64,000 bases of DNA from Zea mays (GCF_902167145.1 NC_050102.1:5766850-5830849); one strand, 5' to 3'; shown: positions 32,483-46,416, counted from the first letter of the stretch. Notes: generated from the sequence alone by a model not told the origin. Numbers and translations: made by a program.

Positions 32483-35400
32483 GTATATGCATCCGGGGGC
32501 TCAAGTTGGATCATCGACAGCGGGTGCACAAACCACATGACAGGGGAGAAGAAAATGTTCTCCTCCTACGAGAAAAACCAAGATCCTCAACGAGCTATCA
32601 CATTTGGGGATGGAAATCAAGGTTTGGTCAAAGGTCTTGGTAAAATAGCTATATCTCCTGACCATTCTATTTCCAATGTTTTTCTTGTAGATTCATTAGA
32701 TTACAATTTGCTTTCCGTATCTCAATTATGCAAAATGGGCTACAACTGTCTCTTTACTGATGTAGGTGTCACTATCTTTAGAAGAAGTGATGATTCAATA
32801 GCATTTAAGGGTGTGTTAGAGGGTCAGCTATACTTAGTAGATTTTGATAGAGCTGAACTTAACACATGCTTAATTGCTAAGACTAACATGGGTTGGCTCT
32901 GGCACCGCCGACTAGCCCATGTTGGGATGAAGAATCTTCATAAGCTTCTAAAGGGAGAGCACATTTTAGGACTAACAAATGTTCATTTTGAGAAAGACAG
33001 GATTTGTAGCGCATGCCAAGCAGGAAAGCAAGTTGGTGCTCATCATCCACACAAGAACATCATGACGACCGACAGGCCGCTTGAGCTACTCCACATGGAT
33101 CTATTCGGCCCGATTGCTTACATAAGCATCGGCGGGAGTAAGTATTGTCTTGTAATAGTGGATGATTATTCTCGCTTCACTTGGGTATTCTTTTTGCAGG
33201 AAAAATCTCAAACCCAAGAGACCTTAAAGGGATTCTTGAGACGGGCTCAAAATGAGTTCGGCTTAAGGATCAAGAAAATTAGAAGCGACAACGGGACGGA
33301 GTTCAAGAACTCTCAAATCGAAGGCTTCCTTGAGGAGGAGGGCATCAAGCATGAGATCTCCTCTCCCTACACGCCACAACAAAATGGTGTAGTAGAGAGG
33401 AAGAATCGAACTCTATTGGACATGGCAAGGACCATGCTTGATGAGTACAAGACTTCGGATCGGTTTTGGGCCGAGGCGGTCAACACCGCCTGCTACGCCA
33501 TCAACCGGTTATATCTACACCGAATCCTCAAGAAGACATCATACGAACTCCTAACCGGTAAAAAGCCCAACATTTCATATTTTAGAGTCTTTGGTAGCAA
33601 ATGCTTCATTCTTATTAAAAGAGGTAGAAAATCTAAATTTGCTCCTAAGACTGTAGAAGGCTTTTTACTAGGATATGATTCAAACACAAGGGCATATAGA
33701 GTCTTTAACAAATCCACTGGACAAGTTGAAGTTTCTTGTGACGTTGTGTTTGATGAGACTAATGGCTCTCAAGTAGAGCAAGTTGATCTTGATGAGATAG
33801 GTGATGAAGAGGCTCCATGCATTGCACTAAGGAACATGTCCATTGGGGATGTGTGTCCTAAGGAATCCGAAGAGCCTCCAAATACACAAGATCAACCATC
33901 CTCCTCCACGCAAGCATCTCCACCGACTCAAAATGAGGATGAAGCTCAAATTGATGAAGTAGAAGATCAAGCAAATGAGCCACCTCAAGATGATGGCAAT
34001 GATCAAGGGGGAGATGCAAATGAGGAAGACAAGGAGGATGAGGAACAAAGGCCGCCACACACAAGAGTCCACCAAGCAATCCAACGAGATCACCCCATCG
34101 ACACCATCCTCGGCGACATTCATAAGGGGGTAACTACTAGATCTCGTGTTGCGCATTTTTGTGAACATTACTCTTTTGTTTCCTCTATTGAGCCACACAG
34201 GGTAGAGGAAGCACTTCAAGATTCGGATTGGGTGGTGGCAATGCAAGAGGAGCTCAACAACTTCACTAGGAATGAGGTATGACATTTAGTTCCACGTCCT
34301 AACCAAAATGTTGTAGGAACCAAATGGGTCTTCCGCAACAAGCAAGATGAGCATGGTGTGGTGACAAGGAACAAAGCTCGACTTGTGGCCAAGGGATACT
34401 CCCAAGTCGAAGGTTTGGATTTCGGTGAAACCTATGCACCCGTAGCTAGGCTTGAGTCAATTCGTATATTATTGGCCTATGCTACTTATCATGGCTTTAA
34501 GCTTTATCAAATGGACGTGAAAAGTGCCTTCCTCAATGGACCAATCAAGGAAGAGGTCTATGTTGAGCAACCTCCCGGCTTTGAAGATAGTGAGTACCCT
34601 AACCATGTCTATAAACTCTCTAAGGCGCTTTATGGGCTCAAGCAAGCCCCAAGAGCATGGTATGAATGCCTTAGAGATTTCCTTATCGCTAATGGCTTCA
34701 AAGTCGGAAAGGCCGATCCTACTTTATTTACTAAAACTCTTGAAAACGACTTGTTCGTATGCCAAATTTATGTTGATGATATTATATTTGGGTCTACTAA
34801 CGAGTCTACATGTGAAGAATTTAGTAGGATCATGACACGAAAATTCGAGATGTCTATGATGGGGGAGTTTAAGTACTTCTTGGGATTTCAAGTAAAGCAA
34901 CTCCAAGAAGGCACCTTCATTAGCCAAACGAAGTATACTCAAGACATTCTAAACAAGTTTGGGATGAAGGATGCCAAGCCCATCAAGACACCCATGGGAA
35001 CTAATGGGCATCTCGACCTCGACACGGGAGGTAAGTCCGTGGATCAAAAGGTATACCGGTCGATGATAGGTTCTTTACTCTATTTATGTGCATCTCGACC
35101 GGATATTATGCTTTCCGTATGCATGTGTGCAAGATTCCAAGCCGACCCTAAGGAAGCTCACCTTACGGCCGTAAAACGAATCTTGAGATATTTGGCTTAT
35201 ACTCCTAAGTTTGGGCTTTGGTATCCTAGGGGATCCATATTCGATTTGATTGGTTATTCGGATGCCGATTGGGCGGGGTGTAAAATCAATAGGAAGAGCA
35301 CATCGGGGACTTGCCAGTTCTTGGGAAGATCCTTGGTGTCTTGGGCTTCAAAGAAGCAAAATTCGGTCGCTCTTTCCACCGCCGAAGCCGAGTACATTGC

Positions 35401-35725
35401 CGCAAGCCATTGTTGCGCGCAATTGCTTTGGATGAGGCAAACCCTGTGGGACTACGGTTACAAATTAACCAAAGTCCCTTTGCTATGTGATAATGAGAGT
35501 GCAATCAAGATGGCGGATAATCCCGTCGAACATAGTCGCACCAAACACATAGCCATTCGGTATCATTTTCTTAGGGATCACCAACAAAAGGGAGATATCG
35601 AGATTTCTTACATTAGTACTAAAGATCAATTAGCCGATATCTTTACCAAGCCTCTTGATGAACAAACTTTTAACAAACTTAGGCATGAGCTAAATATCCT
35701 TGATTCTAGGAACTTCTTTTGTTGA
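32483..35725 (+). pseudogene. Opie-like pol (protease, integrase, RT, RNase H) with one nonsense codon
   Basis: This frame is +1 relative to gag and opens right after a TAG at 32480-32482. Protease has [15 protein letters not shown] with the catalytic Asp at residue ~12. Integrase shows the HHCC region ([14 protein letters not shown]...CSACQ), the first Asp in MDLFGP, the second in SDNGTEF and the Glu after [12 protein letters not shown] shows [19 protein letters not shown] and the YVDD active site near residue 764. RNase H includes YSDADWAGC and [11 protein letters not shown]. The order is the copia order. The frame is broken once, by TGA at 34280-34282 (codon 600), where the Ji-like relative has Trp, so TGG to TGA is the likely change. 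It is otherwise open to 35725, so inactivation is recent. Confidence 0.92.
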
Positions 35726-36540
35726 CTTACACATATAGCTCATTTGTATACCTTTGATCATGTCTCTTTCATGTGCTATGACTAATGTGTTTTTCAAGTC
35801 TATTTTCAAACCAAGTCATAGGTGTATTGAAAGGGAATTGGAGTCTTCGGCAAAGACAAAGGCTTCCACTCCGTAACTCATCCTTCGCCGTCACTCCAAG
35901 CAACTCTCCATTCTTGGGGGAGAAAGCATGAACACCAAGCAAAAGGACTCCATATTTGGTATAATCTTCACTCACTTATTTTTGACCAAAGAGGGAGAAA
36001 GTATTTCAAAGGGCTCTAATGATTCCGTTTTTGGCGATTCATGCCAAAGGGGGGGAGAGTATGAGCCCAAAGCAAAAGGACCGCACCACCACCAATTTCA
36101 AAAACTTAGTTTTTCAAAGTGTATTTTCAATTGGCATCTTATTGTGTTCAAAAGGGGAAGAAAGTAGTATTTCAAAAATGATATATCAAAACCCTCTTGA
36201 ACACTAAGAGGTAGATCTCATTTAGGGGGAGTTTTGTTTAGTCAAAGGAAAAGCATTTGAAACAGGGGGAGAAAATTTCAAATCTTGAAAATGCTTTGCA
36301 AAATCTTATTCATTTACCTTTGACTATTTGCAAAAGAACTTTGAAAAGGATTTACAAAATAGTTTGCAAAAACAAAACATATGGTGCAAGTGTGGTCCAA
36401 AATGCTAAAAAAACAATCCAGGCATATCTTGTAAGTATTAATATTGGCTTAATTCCAAGCAACCTTTGCGCTTACATTATGCAAACTAGTTCAATTATGC
36501 ACTTCCATATTTGCTTTGGTTTGTGTTGGCATCAATCACC
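35726..36540 (+). other. 3' untranslated region of Opie-like element
   Basis: No env-like ORF is present. Several G-rich phrases (GGGGGAGAA type) recur, two of them followed by similar AAGCAAAAGGAC text near 35935 and 36072, so polypurine-like modules are repeated before the real one. Confidence 0.7.
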
Positions 36541-36553
36541 AAAAAGGGGGAGA
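36541..36553 (+). other. Polypurine tract of Opie-like element
   Basis: AAAAGGGGGAGAT sits directly against the TG of the 3' LTR. Confidence 0.9.
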
Positions 36554-37865
36554 TTGAAAGGGAATTAGGTTTACACCTAGTCCCTAATTTATTTTGGTGG
36601 TTGAATTGCCCAACACAAACAATTGGACTAACTAGTTTGCTCTAGTGTATAAGTTATACAGGTGTCAAAGGTTCACAACAAGCCAATTAAAAAGACCAAA
36701 GTTGGGTTCAAAATAGAGAGCTAAAGGCATCCCGAAAGGCTCCCTGGTCTGGCGCACCGGACTGTCCGGTGGCACACCAGACAGTGTCCGGTGCACCAGG
36801 GGACCTCGCGCAGAACTCTTCAGCCTCGGGAACTTTCAAGAAGCCGACGCGCTATAATTCACCGGACTGTCCGGTGTACACCGGACAGTGTCCGGTGCTC
36901 CAAGAAGACGCGGCTCTAGAACTTGGCAGCCTCGGGAAATCATAACGGATGTTCCGCTATAATTCACCGGACATGTCCGGTGTACACCGGACTGTCCGGT
37001 GCAACTCCGGAGCAACGGCTACTTCGCGCCAACGGCTACCTGCAGCGCATTTAATGCGCGCCAGAAGCGCGCAGAAGTTAGGCACGCGCGCACTGGCACA
37101 CCGGACATTGAACAGTACATGTCCGGTGTGCACCGGACATCGAGGCGGGCCCAGAAGACAGAACTCCAACGGTCAAATTCCAACGGCTTTGGTGACGTGG
37201 CTGGCGCACCGGACATGTCCGGTGTGCACCGGACTGTCCGGTGCACCATACGACAGACAGCCTCCACCAACGGTCATGTTTGGTGGTTGGGGCTATAAAT
37301 ACCCCAACCACCCCACCATTCATTGCATCCAAGTTTTCCAGCTTCCAACCACTATACAAGAGCTAGCATTCATTGCAAAGCACACCAAAAGAGATCAAAT
37401 CCTCTCCCAACTCCACACAAAGCCTTAGTGACTAGAGAGAGTGATTTGTAGTGTTCATTTGAGCTCTTGCGCTTGGATCGCTTCTTTTCTTTGGCATTCT
37501 TTCTTGTGATCAAACACTCACTTGTAATTGAGGCAAGAGACACCAATTGTGTGGTGGTCCTTGCGGGAAGTTTGATTCCCAAAGTGATTTGAGAAGAGAA
37601 GCTCACTCGGTCCGAGGGACCGTTTGAGAGAGGGAAGGGTTGAAAGAGACCCGACCTTTGTGGCCTCCTCAACGGAGATTAGGTTTGCGAGAACCGAACC
37701 TCGGTAAAACAAATCCGTGTGTCTCACTTGTTATTTGCTTGAGATTTGTTTTACACCCTCTCTCGCGGACTCGTTTTTATTTCTAACGCTAACCCGGCTT
37801 GTAGTTGTGTTTATATTTGTAAATTTCAGTTTCGCCCTATTCACCCCCCCTCTAGGCGACTATCA
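36554..37865 (+). repeat. 3' LTR of Opie-like element (1,312 bp)
   Basis: It matches the 5' LTR except for one ~19-bp indel in the CCGGAC/GTCCGG palindrome zone and roughly 18 substitutions. The TATA box at 37294-37301 sits between perfect 11-base arms. The target duplication ACCCC follows. Confidence 0.93.
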
Positions 37866-39877
37866 ACCCCTTTCGCTGCGATTTGATCTGGTCCATTGGG
37901 TTTAATCGGACGGATCCGGATGGCTGCGTCTGTTTAAAATCCTCGCCGTTAATTGGTAATCCATCGGCCACCGATGCATACCACTTCAGTACAGCGTGGC
38001 TTTGATCTGGGCCACTGTCGTCTAATCGGACGGCTCCGGGCGGGAGATACCCTTTCGCCTTGGCATATATACTAAAGAGACCCTAGGCTTCTGAGAAAAT
38101 AACCCGCAGTCCTGTCTGCAGGACTCTGTGTCTTAGGATCTTTTGCGCCGAACCCCCTGCACTCTCTAACAATAGTGCGCCCAGTCCAGTACTGGCTTAA
38201 ATCGATTAAATGATTTAGAAATCGAATTTATAATATGAAAATAAACCCTAGAACTTGTAAAACCCATAGAAATTCCATTTTTAGTCTAAATTAATCCATT
38301 CCACTTTCTATTTTTTTTATTTAATTCTCTATCACTTAGAGCCTCTGTTTTATCATGACAACAGTAAGAAAATTAATCCCACACTTAATCCTATTTAAAA
38401 CACATGAAACCTTTGAAAATTCATAACTTAAAATCCATAACTCCAAAAATTATGATTTCTATTCCTAGGTTTTTATTTTAATATGTAGATTATTACTGTG
38501 TATTTTGTTTACATGCTTGGTGTGATGTTAATTTTTCCCTGCATATTGTGCTTGATTGTATTGTGGCGAGTAGAAGAGCCCGTGACCGAGGATCCTGGTG
38601 AGCAGCAGATAGAAGTAGCTGAGCAGGAGCTCATTGAAGGCAAGTTGTGCCCTTGATCACTTCTTTTACCCACTCATGTTCTAAATAATCATAATGATCT
38701 GTATAGGTTAATTTTGATGGGACCTAATAGGTTACCCTAGTTTGTCTATCTTTATGCCTTGTTTACCACTGAACTTTTTGGGTAGTACTTGCTAGTGCTA
38801 TATGTGGTTTTGGGCATTGAGATAAACATTATTCATGATTATACTTTTGTTATCCGTTGTTATTTACTGTTCATGTCAAGATCATTAATGTTAATTGGAG
38901 CATAGAGCTTAACTTGAGAAACACGTGCCACCACAAGGGTTTATGGACGCCCTTGGCTGACTAATTAGGAAAGCTAGTGGAGGACTACCTTACCCGAAAG
39001 GGGCAAGGGCAGTAGGGGAGTGGTCAGTGTAGGGAGGTCCTTGGTTGATTTTGCTGCGATGGCGGTCAGGCAAGAACCCTGCATTGGAGCTTCCTATAAA
39101 CTGTAGCGGGTTTTCTGAAGCTAGTGGAACTTTGTAAAGGCCTCGTAGTGTTACCCTGCCTCGCCTCCTCGGTAGAGGTGTATGGGAAGTCGCGATCCCT
39201 TGGCAGATGGGTAACATGACTTGTGGGTAAAGGGTACCACCTCTGCATAGTGTAAAACTGGTATACTAGCCGAGCTCACGGTCATGAGCAGCTCAGGACT
39301 CTCTGATGATTAATTTATGGAACTAAATTCAATTTGTCATATGCATTGCATCGCAGGTGATGTTGTTACTTTTGTTCTACTACTTAATTGGGTTGGTATT
39401 TACTTATACTTAGTAACTGCTAATAAAATTTTGACCAACTTTAAAAGCAATGCTCAGCTCTAACCATCCTCTTTGGTAAGCCTTACACTTCACGTGATCT
39501 CCCACCTTTGGCGAGTTCATGCACATTATTCCCCACAACTTGTTGAGCGATGAACGTATGTGAGCTCACTCTTGCTGTCTCACACCCCCCCACAGGTCAA
39601 GAACAGGTACCGCAGGATGAGGCGTATGGAGGATGGTGTGGCGAGTTCGTGAGAGATCTAGGTCGTCGTCTCCCAGTCAACTTTGGGTTGCTGGACCGTT
39701 GTCTACTTATAATGTAATTATTTATTTATTTTGTATAGAACTCCTGTTATGTAGTAAAGATGTGACATTCGATCTTGTGCCATGATTCATCATATGTGTG
39801 AGACTTGGTCCCAGCACACCTGGTGATTATGTTCGCGCCCGGGTCTTGGTGCCCCTAAAATCCGGGTGTGACAGAAG

Positions 39878-39888
39878 TGGTATAAGAG
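39878..39888 (+). other. Primer-binding site of LARD-like element
   Basis: TGGTATAAGAG begins four bases after the LTR and differs by one base (A for C) from the usual initiator-methionine tRNA site TGGTATCAGAG. Confidence 0.7.
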
Positions 39889-41344
39889 AAATGTTGACTT
39901 TAGGACGAAACCTAGATAGAACTGGACAACCAATACTTACTTACCTTTTCTACTCTGATTCTTTTCTAAACTTTTCTTAATCTTTCTCATCTATTTCTGC
40001 TTACTCTGATTATTCTTACCTTTTCTTTCTAAAGACAAAAGTGTATTTCACACTTTGAAATCCCGTGCCTAAAGTAACCTTTAGGAATAGGAGACCAATT
40101 CTTAGGAACAAAAAAAATCAAAACTATTTTCATAAATATTGATATGCTTGAATGCTTGTTCTTATGATACTTGTCTGATTTGGATCTTTGATTGAGTGTG
40201 ATGAGTTGTGGAGTAATATCCACAATTACATCTGCATATATATCTAGACATAAAGGATAGTGTTTATAAAATAACTAGATAAACTAGATTATCCCTCATT
40301 GAAGTATCTAGCATAACAATATCCATCTCATCTTAAAAGATTCTATCCTACACTCATAGATCCATCTTATCCTAAAAAATATATACTCATCTTATCTCGA
40401 AAAGATTTGATCCTATCCTAATAGATCTAACTGACCCTAAAAGATATTATCTTATCCTTATAGATTTATCTTGTACTAATAAGCACACTTATCCCACTCT
40501 ACAGTAACAACCATGGTCTAGCCTAAAAATAAATAGATCTGATCTAGTTATATTCAATCCAATCTAGACCCTATCCAATATAACATGATACAATCTAGTG
40601 TGAGTTACTAAATACTGGTACAAATGATAAGACCATACTCTCAATTCACTTAAGACTAAATTGGTGACTTAAATCAACTCGCCATACCCAATAACTTGAC
40701 CTACAAAAGCAGGTTACATAACTAATCCCATCTATCATATAGCTACCTACTAAACCCTCTACCCATCTGTTACCTATAGATCTATTTTAACCTCTTATTC
40801 CAAACTCAGATGGATACATCAAAGCTAAAGAAGGAAGAGATCAATCTCATAAAAGAAGAATATGAATCAAGCTAGACCCCAAAGAAAGCTAGATTATGCC
40901 ATGTCAACACTCATTTTATGCGACCTACCCACTAACCATCTATCCTTATTTACAAGCTATCTTAGCCATACGTCCTTAACTCGGATGAAAACTCAAAGAA
41001 TAAAGGCCAAAGAAGACCAACCACATCAAGCATCAACTCAAGTCTTCAAAGATCAAGTTAGATCGCCAGATGAATCAAGATCCACAATCTTGGATGGAGT
41101 CTTTCCCCTACTCTACTCTTTCTTACCCCAAACCTATCTATGCTTTAAAGATATATTCTATCCTACATAATAAAGTAGATATACATATATACCCATGCTT
41201 TCATAATCACCTGCTAATTTGTGTTACAAACTTGAACAAAATAAAATCTTTTGGTATTAAAACCACTTAGAAACTGAAACATAAATTACAAACCGTTATT
41301 TCTATATCCCTTTTCTTACAAATCTCGAGGGCGAGATTATTTTT

Positions 41345-41352
41345 AAGGGGGG
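41345..41352 (+). other. Polypurine tract of LARD-like element
   Basis: AAGGGGGG lies just upstream of the 3' LTR start at 41360, a little further from it than is usual. Confidence 0.65.
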
Positions 41353-44300
41353 TAGGATTTGTAACACCCACTTTGTAATTTGCTAGAAATAATACCAATA
41401 GAGAAACAATTGCTCTTTATGTGAGTTTGATCTTTATGCATCATCATATGTGAACACCATGCCCAAAAACAATTAACAAAAAGATATGCTACTAAATCAT
41501 TGCATCATGCTGAATATTTTATTTGTGTGTGCATTTTTGTGACAATATTATAATAATGTAAAAAGAAATATGTTAAATATCCAGATGGGGATTTAAATCC
41601 TAAAATAATCCTAGAATTAAGAAAAGAGAGAAGGAAGAGATTATACAAAATAGAGGAAAATAAATATATGAAAGAATACATTTTGTTCCTACTAATATTT
41701 TAATTTAGGTACTTAACTCAGTTATGAAGCTCACAAACAAGTTTGAATTCAAAATGGAGATTTAAAAACGAAATGAAACAGAAAATAAAAATAAAAAGGA
41801 AAACTAGCTAATTGGGCCGCAGGACTGGTTTTGGCCCACCTCCCCGTTGCCTCCCGGCGACCCATCTCCTTCGCGTCCGCGTGCCGACAGGTGGGCCCAG
41901 ATTGCAGCCTCCGCGAGCGCGCGCGTTAAGTCGGCCATCGGCCACTTACTCGCTGTCACCTGGGCCCCACGGGTCAGGTCAGCCGACCTCTCTGGTGGTT
42001 GAGCTGAGTGCGCTTCTTTCGCCGAGGCTCGCTCACCGGCCGCGCGCATGGCTTGCGAACCGCCGTGGATCTCGCCGTTCGTGCGGACTCCGCCCGAGAA
42101 GAACCTCACCCCTGTGCAGATATATGTATCGACCCGCCCCGTGGACTCCGCCATAGGCGCTAGGGCTTGACCGCGGAACCCACAGAGAGAGATAGAGGAG
42201 AGGGAGTGCGGGTGAAGGCTCGCCGCCGCGGATAAACAACAGTGCTTGTCGTCGACCTCGTTCCCTGGGCCGGTCGGGTTCGCTGGTGGCGCGTGGGCGG
42301 ACTACGTGGTGTGATTTCGCCCCAAAGCCCGCCGCACAGCCATCACCGGCCTCCGTGGGAGCAGCGGACCGCCCTCACCGTGGAACATCATCCCTGCGGT
42401 CGTCTTCACCTTGGGTAAGTCACCCAAGTCATCTGCCGCACCTTAGGGATTGAATACGACCGATCAGATTAGGAATTGCGGGGCCAGACCATGAACTAAT
42501 TCGTCGCTGGAGTGGTGCCGCGCTGTCTCTCCGCCGTGCGCCGTGGGCCGAGCCCTGTGCTCGAGGATGGTAGAAATTGGTAGGGGAAGCGAGTTTATAA
42601 CGTCGTCAATTGAGCGAGGAGCGAAGGAATTAGAAAACGGAGGTCGGGATGGCCGGAATTGCCGCGCGCCGGTGGAGGGCCGCCGCGGGCGGGTCGTGCG
42701 TCATGGCCGTCGGTCTCGATTGGGGAAGATGCACTTCGGCCGTTGATTGTTCTCTGGACGGTGGAGATTAGAAGTGGCGTACCCCTTTCGCTGCGATTTG
42801 ATCTGGTCCGTTGGGTTTAATCGGACGGATCTGGATGGCTGCGTCTGTTTAAAATCCTCGCCGTTAATTGGTAATCCATCGGCCACCGATGCATACCACT
42901 TCAGTACAGCGTGGCTTTGATCTGGGCCACTGTCGTCTAATCGGACGGCTCCGGGCGGGAGATACCCTTTCGCCTTGGCATATATATTAAAGAGACCCTA
43001 GGCTTCTGAGAAAATAACTCGCAGTCCTGTCTGCAGGACTCTGTGTCTTAGGATCTTTTGCGCCGAACCCCCTGCACTCTCTAACAATAGTGCGCCCAGT
43101 CCAGTACTGGCTTAAATCGATTAAATGATTTAGAAATCGAATTTATAATATGAAAATAAACCCTAGAACTTGTAAAACCCATAGAAATTCCATTTTTAGT
43201 CCAAATTAATCCATTCCACTTTCTAAATTTTTTTAATTTAATTCTCTATCACTTAGAGCCTCTGTTTTATCATGACAACAGTAAGAAAATTAATCCCACA
43301 CTTAATCCTATTTAAACACATGAAACCTTTGAAAATTCATAACTTAAAATCCATAACTCCAAAAATTATGATTTCTGTTCCTAGGTTTTTATTTTAATAT
43401 GTAGATTATTACTGTGTATTTTGTTTACATGCTTGGTGTGATGTTAATTTTTCCCTGCATATTGTGCTGGATTGTATTGTGGCGAGTAGAAGAGCCTGTG
43501 ACCGAGGATCCTGGTGAGCAGCAGATAGAAGTAGCTGAGCAGGAGCTCATTGAAGGCAAGTTGTGCCCTTGATCACTTCTTTTACCCACTCATGTTCTAA
43601 ATAATCATAATGATCTGCATAGGTTAATTTTGATGGGACCTAATAGGTTACCCTAGTTTGTCTATCTTTATGCCTTGTTTACCACTGAACTTTTTGGGTA
43701 GTACTTGCTAGTGATATATGTGGTTTTGGGCATTGAGATAAACATTATTCATGATTATACTTTTGTTATCCGTTGTTATTTACTGTTCATGTCAAGATCA
43801 TTAATGTTAATTGGAGCATAGAGCTTAACTTGAGAAACACGTGCCACCACAAGGGTTTATGGACGCCCTTGGCTGACTAATTAGGAAAGCTAGTGGAGGA
43901 CTACCTTACTCGAAAGGGGCAAGGGCAGTAGGGGAGTGGTCAGTGTAGGGAGGTCCTTGGTTGATTTTGCTGCGATGGCGGTCAGGCAAGAACCCTGCAT
44001 TGGAGCTTCCTATAAACTGTAGCGGGTTTTCTGAAGCTAGTGGAACTTTGTAAAGGCCTCGTAGTGTTACCCTGCCTCGCCTCCTCGGTAGAGGTGTATG
44101 GGAAGTCGCGATCCCTTGGCAGATGGGTAACATGACTTGTGGGTAAAGGGTACCACCTCTGTAGAGTGTAAAACTGGTATACTAGCCGAGCTCACGGTCA
44201 TGAGCAGCTCAGGACTCTCTGATGATTAATTTATGGAACTAAATTCAATTTGTCATATGCATTGCATCGCAGGTGATGTTGTTACTTTTGTTCTACTACT

Positions 44301-44402
44301 TAATTGGGTTGGTATTTACTTATACTTAGTAACTGCTAATAAAATTTTGACCAACTTTAAAAGCAATGCTCAGCTCTAACCATCCTCTTTGGTAAGCCTT
44401 AC

Positions 44403-45629
44403 TGAGAACACCTAGAGGGGGGGGGGGGTGAATAGGTGATCCTGTAAAACTTAAACTTATAGCCACAAAAACGTGTTAAGTGTTAGCACAATAATTGCCA
44501 AGTGGCTATAAAGGAGTCTCAACAACACAATACCACAAGAGATCAATCACAGAGATGACACAGTGGATTATCCCGTGGTTCGGCCAAGACCAACGCTTGC
44601 CTACTCCACGTTGTGGCGTCCCAACGGACGAGGGTTGCAATCAACCCCTCTCAAGCGGTCCAAAGACCCACTTGAATACCATGGTGTTTTGCTTGCTTTT
44701 TCTCAATCCCGTTTGCGAGGAATCTCCACAACTTGGAGCCTCTCGCCCTTACAATTGAAGTTCACAAAGAAACACAGAGCAAGGGGGAATGAACAACGCA
44801 CACAAGACTTCAAAAGATCAGAGCAACAACACGCACACAAGTAGCAACAAGAGCTCGCAACACAACTCAAAGAGTTCACAACTCCACAAGAGCTCTATAT
44901 GCTATCACAATGAAACGAATGCGCGGGATCGATGTCTTGGTGCTTAGGAATGTTGTAGGAATGCTTGGTGTCCTCCTCCATGCGCCTAGGGGTCCCTTTT
45001 ATAGCCCCAAGGCAGCTAGGAGCCGTTGAGAACAAATCTGGAAGGCCATCCTTGCCTTCTGTCGTCGGGCGCACCGGACAGTCCGGTGCACACCGGACAC
45101 TGTCCGGTGCCCGATTTCCTTCCTTAAACAGCGCAGCCGACCGTTGCAGATCTGGGAGCCGTTGGCGCACCGGACATGTTCGGTGCACACCGGACAGTCC
45201 GGTGCCCCCTTCCGACCGTTGGCTCGGCCACGTGTCTCGCGCAGATCGCGCGGCCGACCGTTGGCTCACCGGACAGTCCGGTGAATTATAGCCGTACGCC
45301 GTCGACGAATTCCCGAGAGCGGCCTCTTCACGCCGAGTCAGTCTGGCGCACCGGACACTGTCCGGTGCACCACCGGACAGTCCGGTGCTCCAGACCGAAC
45401 AACCTTTTGGCTGTACACAACCAACTTTTCTTCAACTCGATTACTTCTGTTTCAAGCACTTAGACACAACACATTAGTCTTCAAAACAATGTACTAAGGC
45501 TTAGAAACATACCTTTACTCTTGATTTTCACTTTGTCCATCCATGGGTAGAGATTCACACTTAAGCACTTGTGTTGGCACTCAATCACCAAAATACTTAG
45601 AAATGGCCCAAGGGCACATTTCCCTTTCA
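44403..45629 (-). repeat. 3' LTR of Ji-like element (1,227 bp)
   Basis: It lies at the low-coordinate end because the element is on the minus strand. It has CCGGAC/GTCCGG palindromes at 45070-45390. It is about 30 bp shorter than the 5' LTR, lacking one copy of a GGCCGACCGTTGGC-plus-palindrome segment. Confidence 0.92.
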
Positions 45630-45643
45630 ATCTCCCCCTTTTT
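45630..45643 (-). other. Polypurine tract of Ji-like element
   Basis: Reads AAAAAGGGGGAGAT on the minus strand, directly before the 3' LTR; nearly identical to the Opie-like tract. Confidence 0.88.
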
Positions 45644-46416
45644 GGTGATTTATGCCAACACAACATAAAGCAACTAGAACAAGTGCAAAATCACTTCAAA
45701 TAAAATAAATTTGAGTTTTATTCAATTTTGGCATATATGGATCATCCTTTGCCACCACTTGGTTTGTTTTTGCAAATCAAACTCAAATCTCTATCTCTAA
45801 GTCAAACACACATGTTGAAGCATAAAGAGAGTCATTCCAAAAGAGATTGATCAAAAGATTTCAAAAACTCCCCCTTTTTCCCATAATCACTACTTCTCCC
45901 CACAAGAAGCCAACTTTTGACAAAAGAGATAATGAAAGAGTTTTGACAAACCAAAAGCTCTACTCTACTATTTTCAAATCTCTCAAGTGGTAGCTGATCC
46001 ATTTATTGCTTTGGCCTTTATTTTCTCCCCCTTTGGCATCAAGCACCAAAACGGGATCAATCTTGGCCCTTTAACCCCATTGCCTTACCAAAATCTTCAA
46101 TAAGAATACAAAGGCAATAAGAGTACGTGAGATGAACTTGGAATAAGTTACCCTCTTATCGGAGTGCAGTGGAAGTCTTTCATGGTCCAAGTCCACCTTT
46201 TTCCTTTCAATCCTTCTTTGAGACTAAAGCATCAAAAACTCAAGCACATGGTTAGTCTCAGAGGGTCAAGTTGTAACACATCTCCCCCTAAACATGTGCA
46301 TCACTTTGCAACGGACTTGTGAGGTCCAGGGAGTGTTTGTACAACTTGAGCACCAAAATAAGCAACAATATGCAGAATGAACATGATCAAAGGCATAAAC
46401 ACATGTATGCTACAAT
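45644..46416 (-). other. 3' untranslated region of Ji-like element
   Basis: No ORF resembling env is present. Several short C-rich phrases (G-rich on the element strand) echo the polypurine tract. Confidence 0.65.

Larger units (their letters stand above)
14398..37865 (+). mobile_element. Opie-like Ty1/copia (SIRE lineage) element, interrupted by a gypsy element
   Basis: It starts TGAAAGGGAATTAGG and ends GGCGACTATCA, with target duplication ACCCC at 14393-14397 and 37866-37870. The order is 5' LTR, Met-tRNA primer site, gag, protease-integrase-RT-RNase H (copia order), polypurine tract and 3' LTR. Without the nested Tat element (17184-31163) it is about 9.5 kb. Gag is split by that insertion and pol has one in-frame TGA. 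The LTRs differ at roughly 18 positions plus one ~19-bp indel (by eye). Confidence 0.93.
12972..39873 (+). repeat. 5' LTR of the LARD-like element, interrupted at 14398-37870
   Basis: The LTR consists of 12972-14397 and 37871-39873. The two pieces rejoin exactly as in the uninterrupted copy at 41360-44402, where GTGGCGTACCCCTTTCGCTG (from 42775) is the empty site. ORFs inside it are not conserved between the two LTR copies and are not called as genes. Confidence 0.92.
39874..41359 (+). other. Internal domain of the LARD-like element (non-coding)
   Basis: Only 1,486 bp lie between the two LTRs. No frame resembles gag, protease, reverse transcriptase or integrase. The stretch 40260-40500 is a degenerate run of ATCTTATCCTAAAAGA-like phrases. 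Confidence 0.85.

Noticed and set aside
41804..42746. Apparent paralogous genes shared between 12972-14397 and 41360-42780
   Set aside because: The similarity arises because these are the two LTRs of one element, not duplicated host genes.
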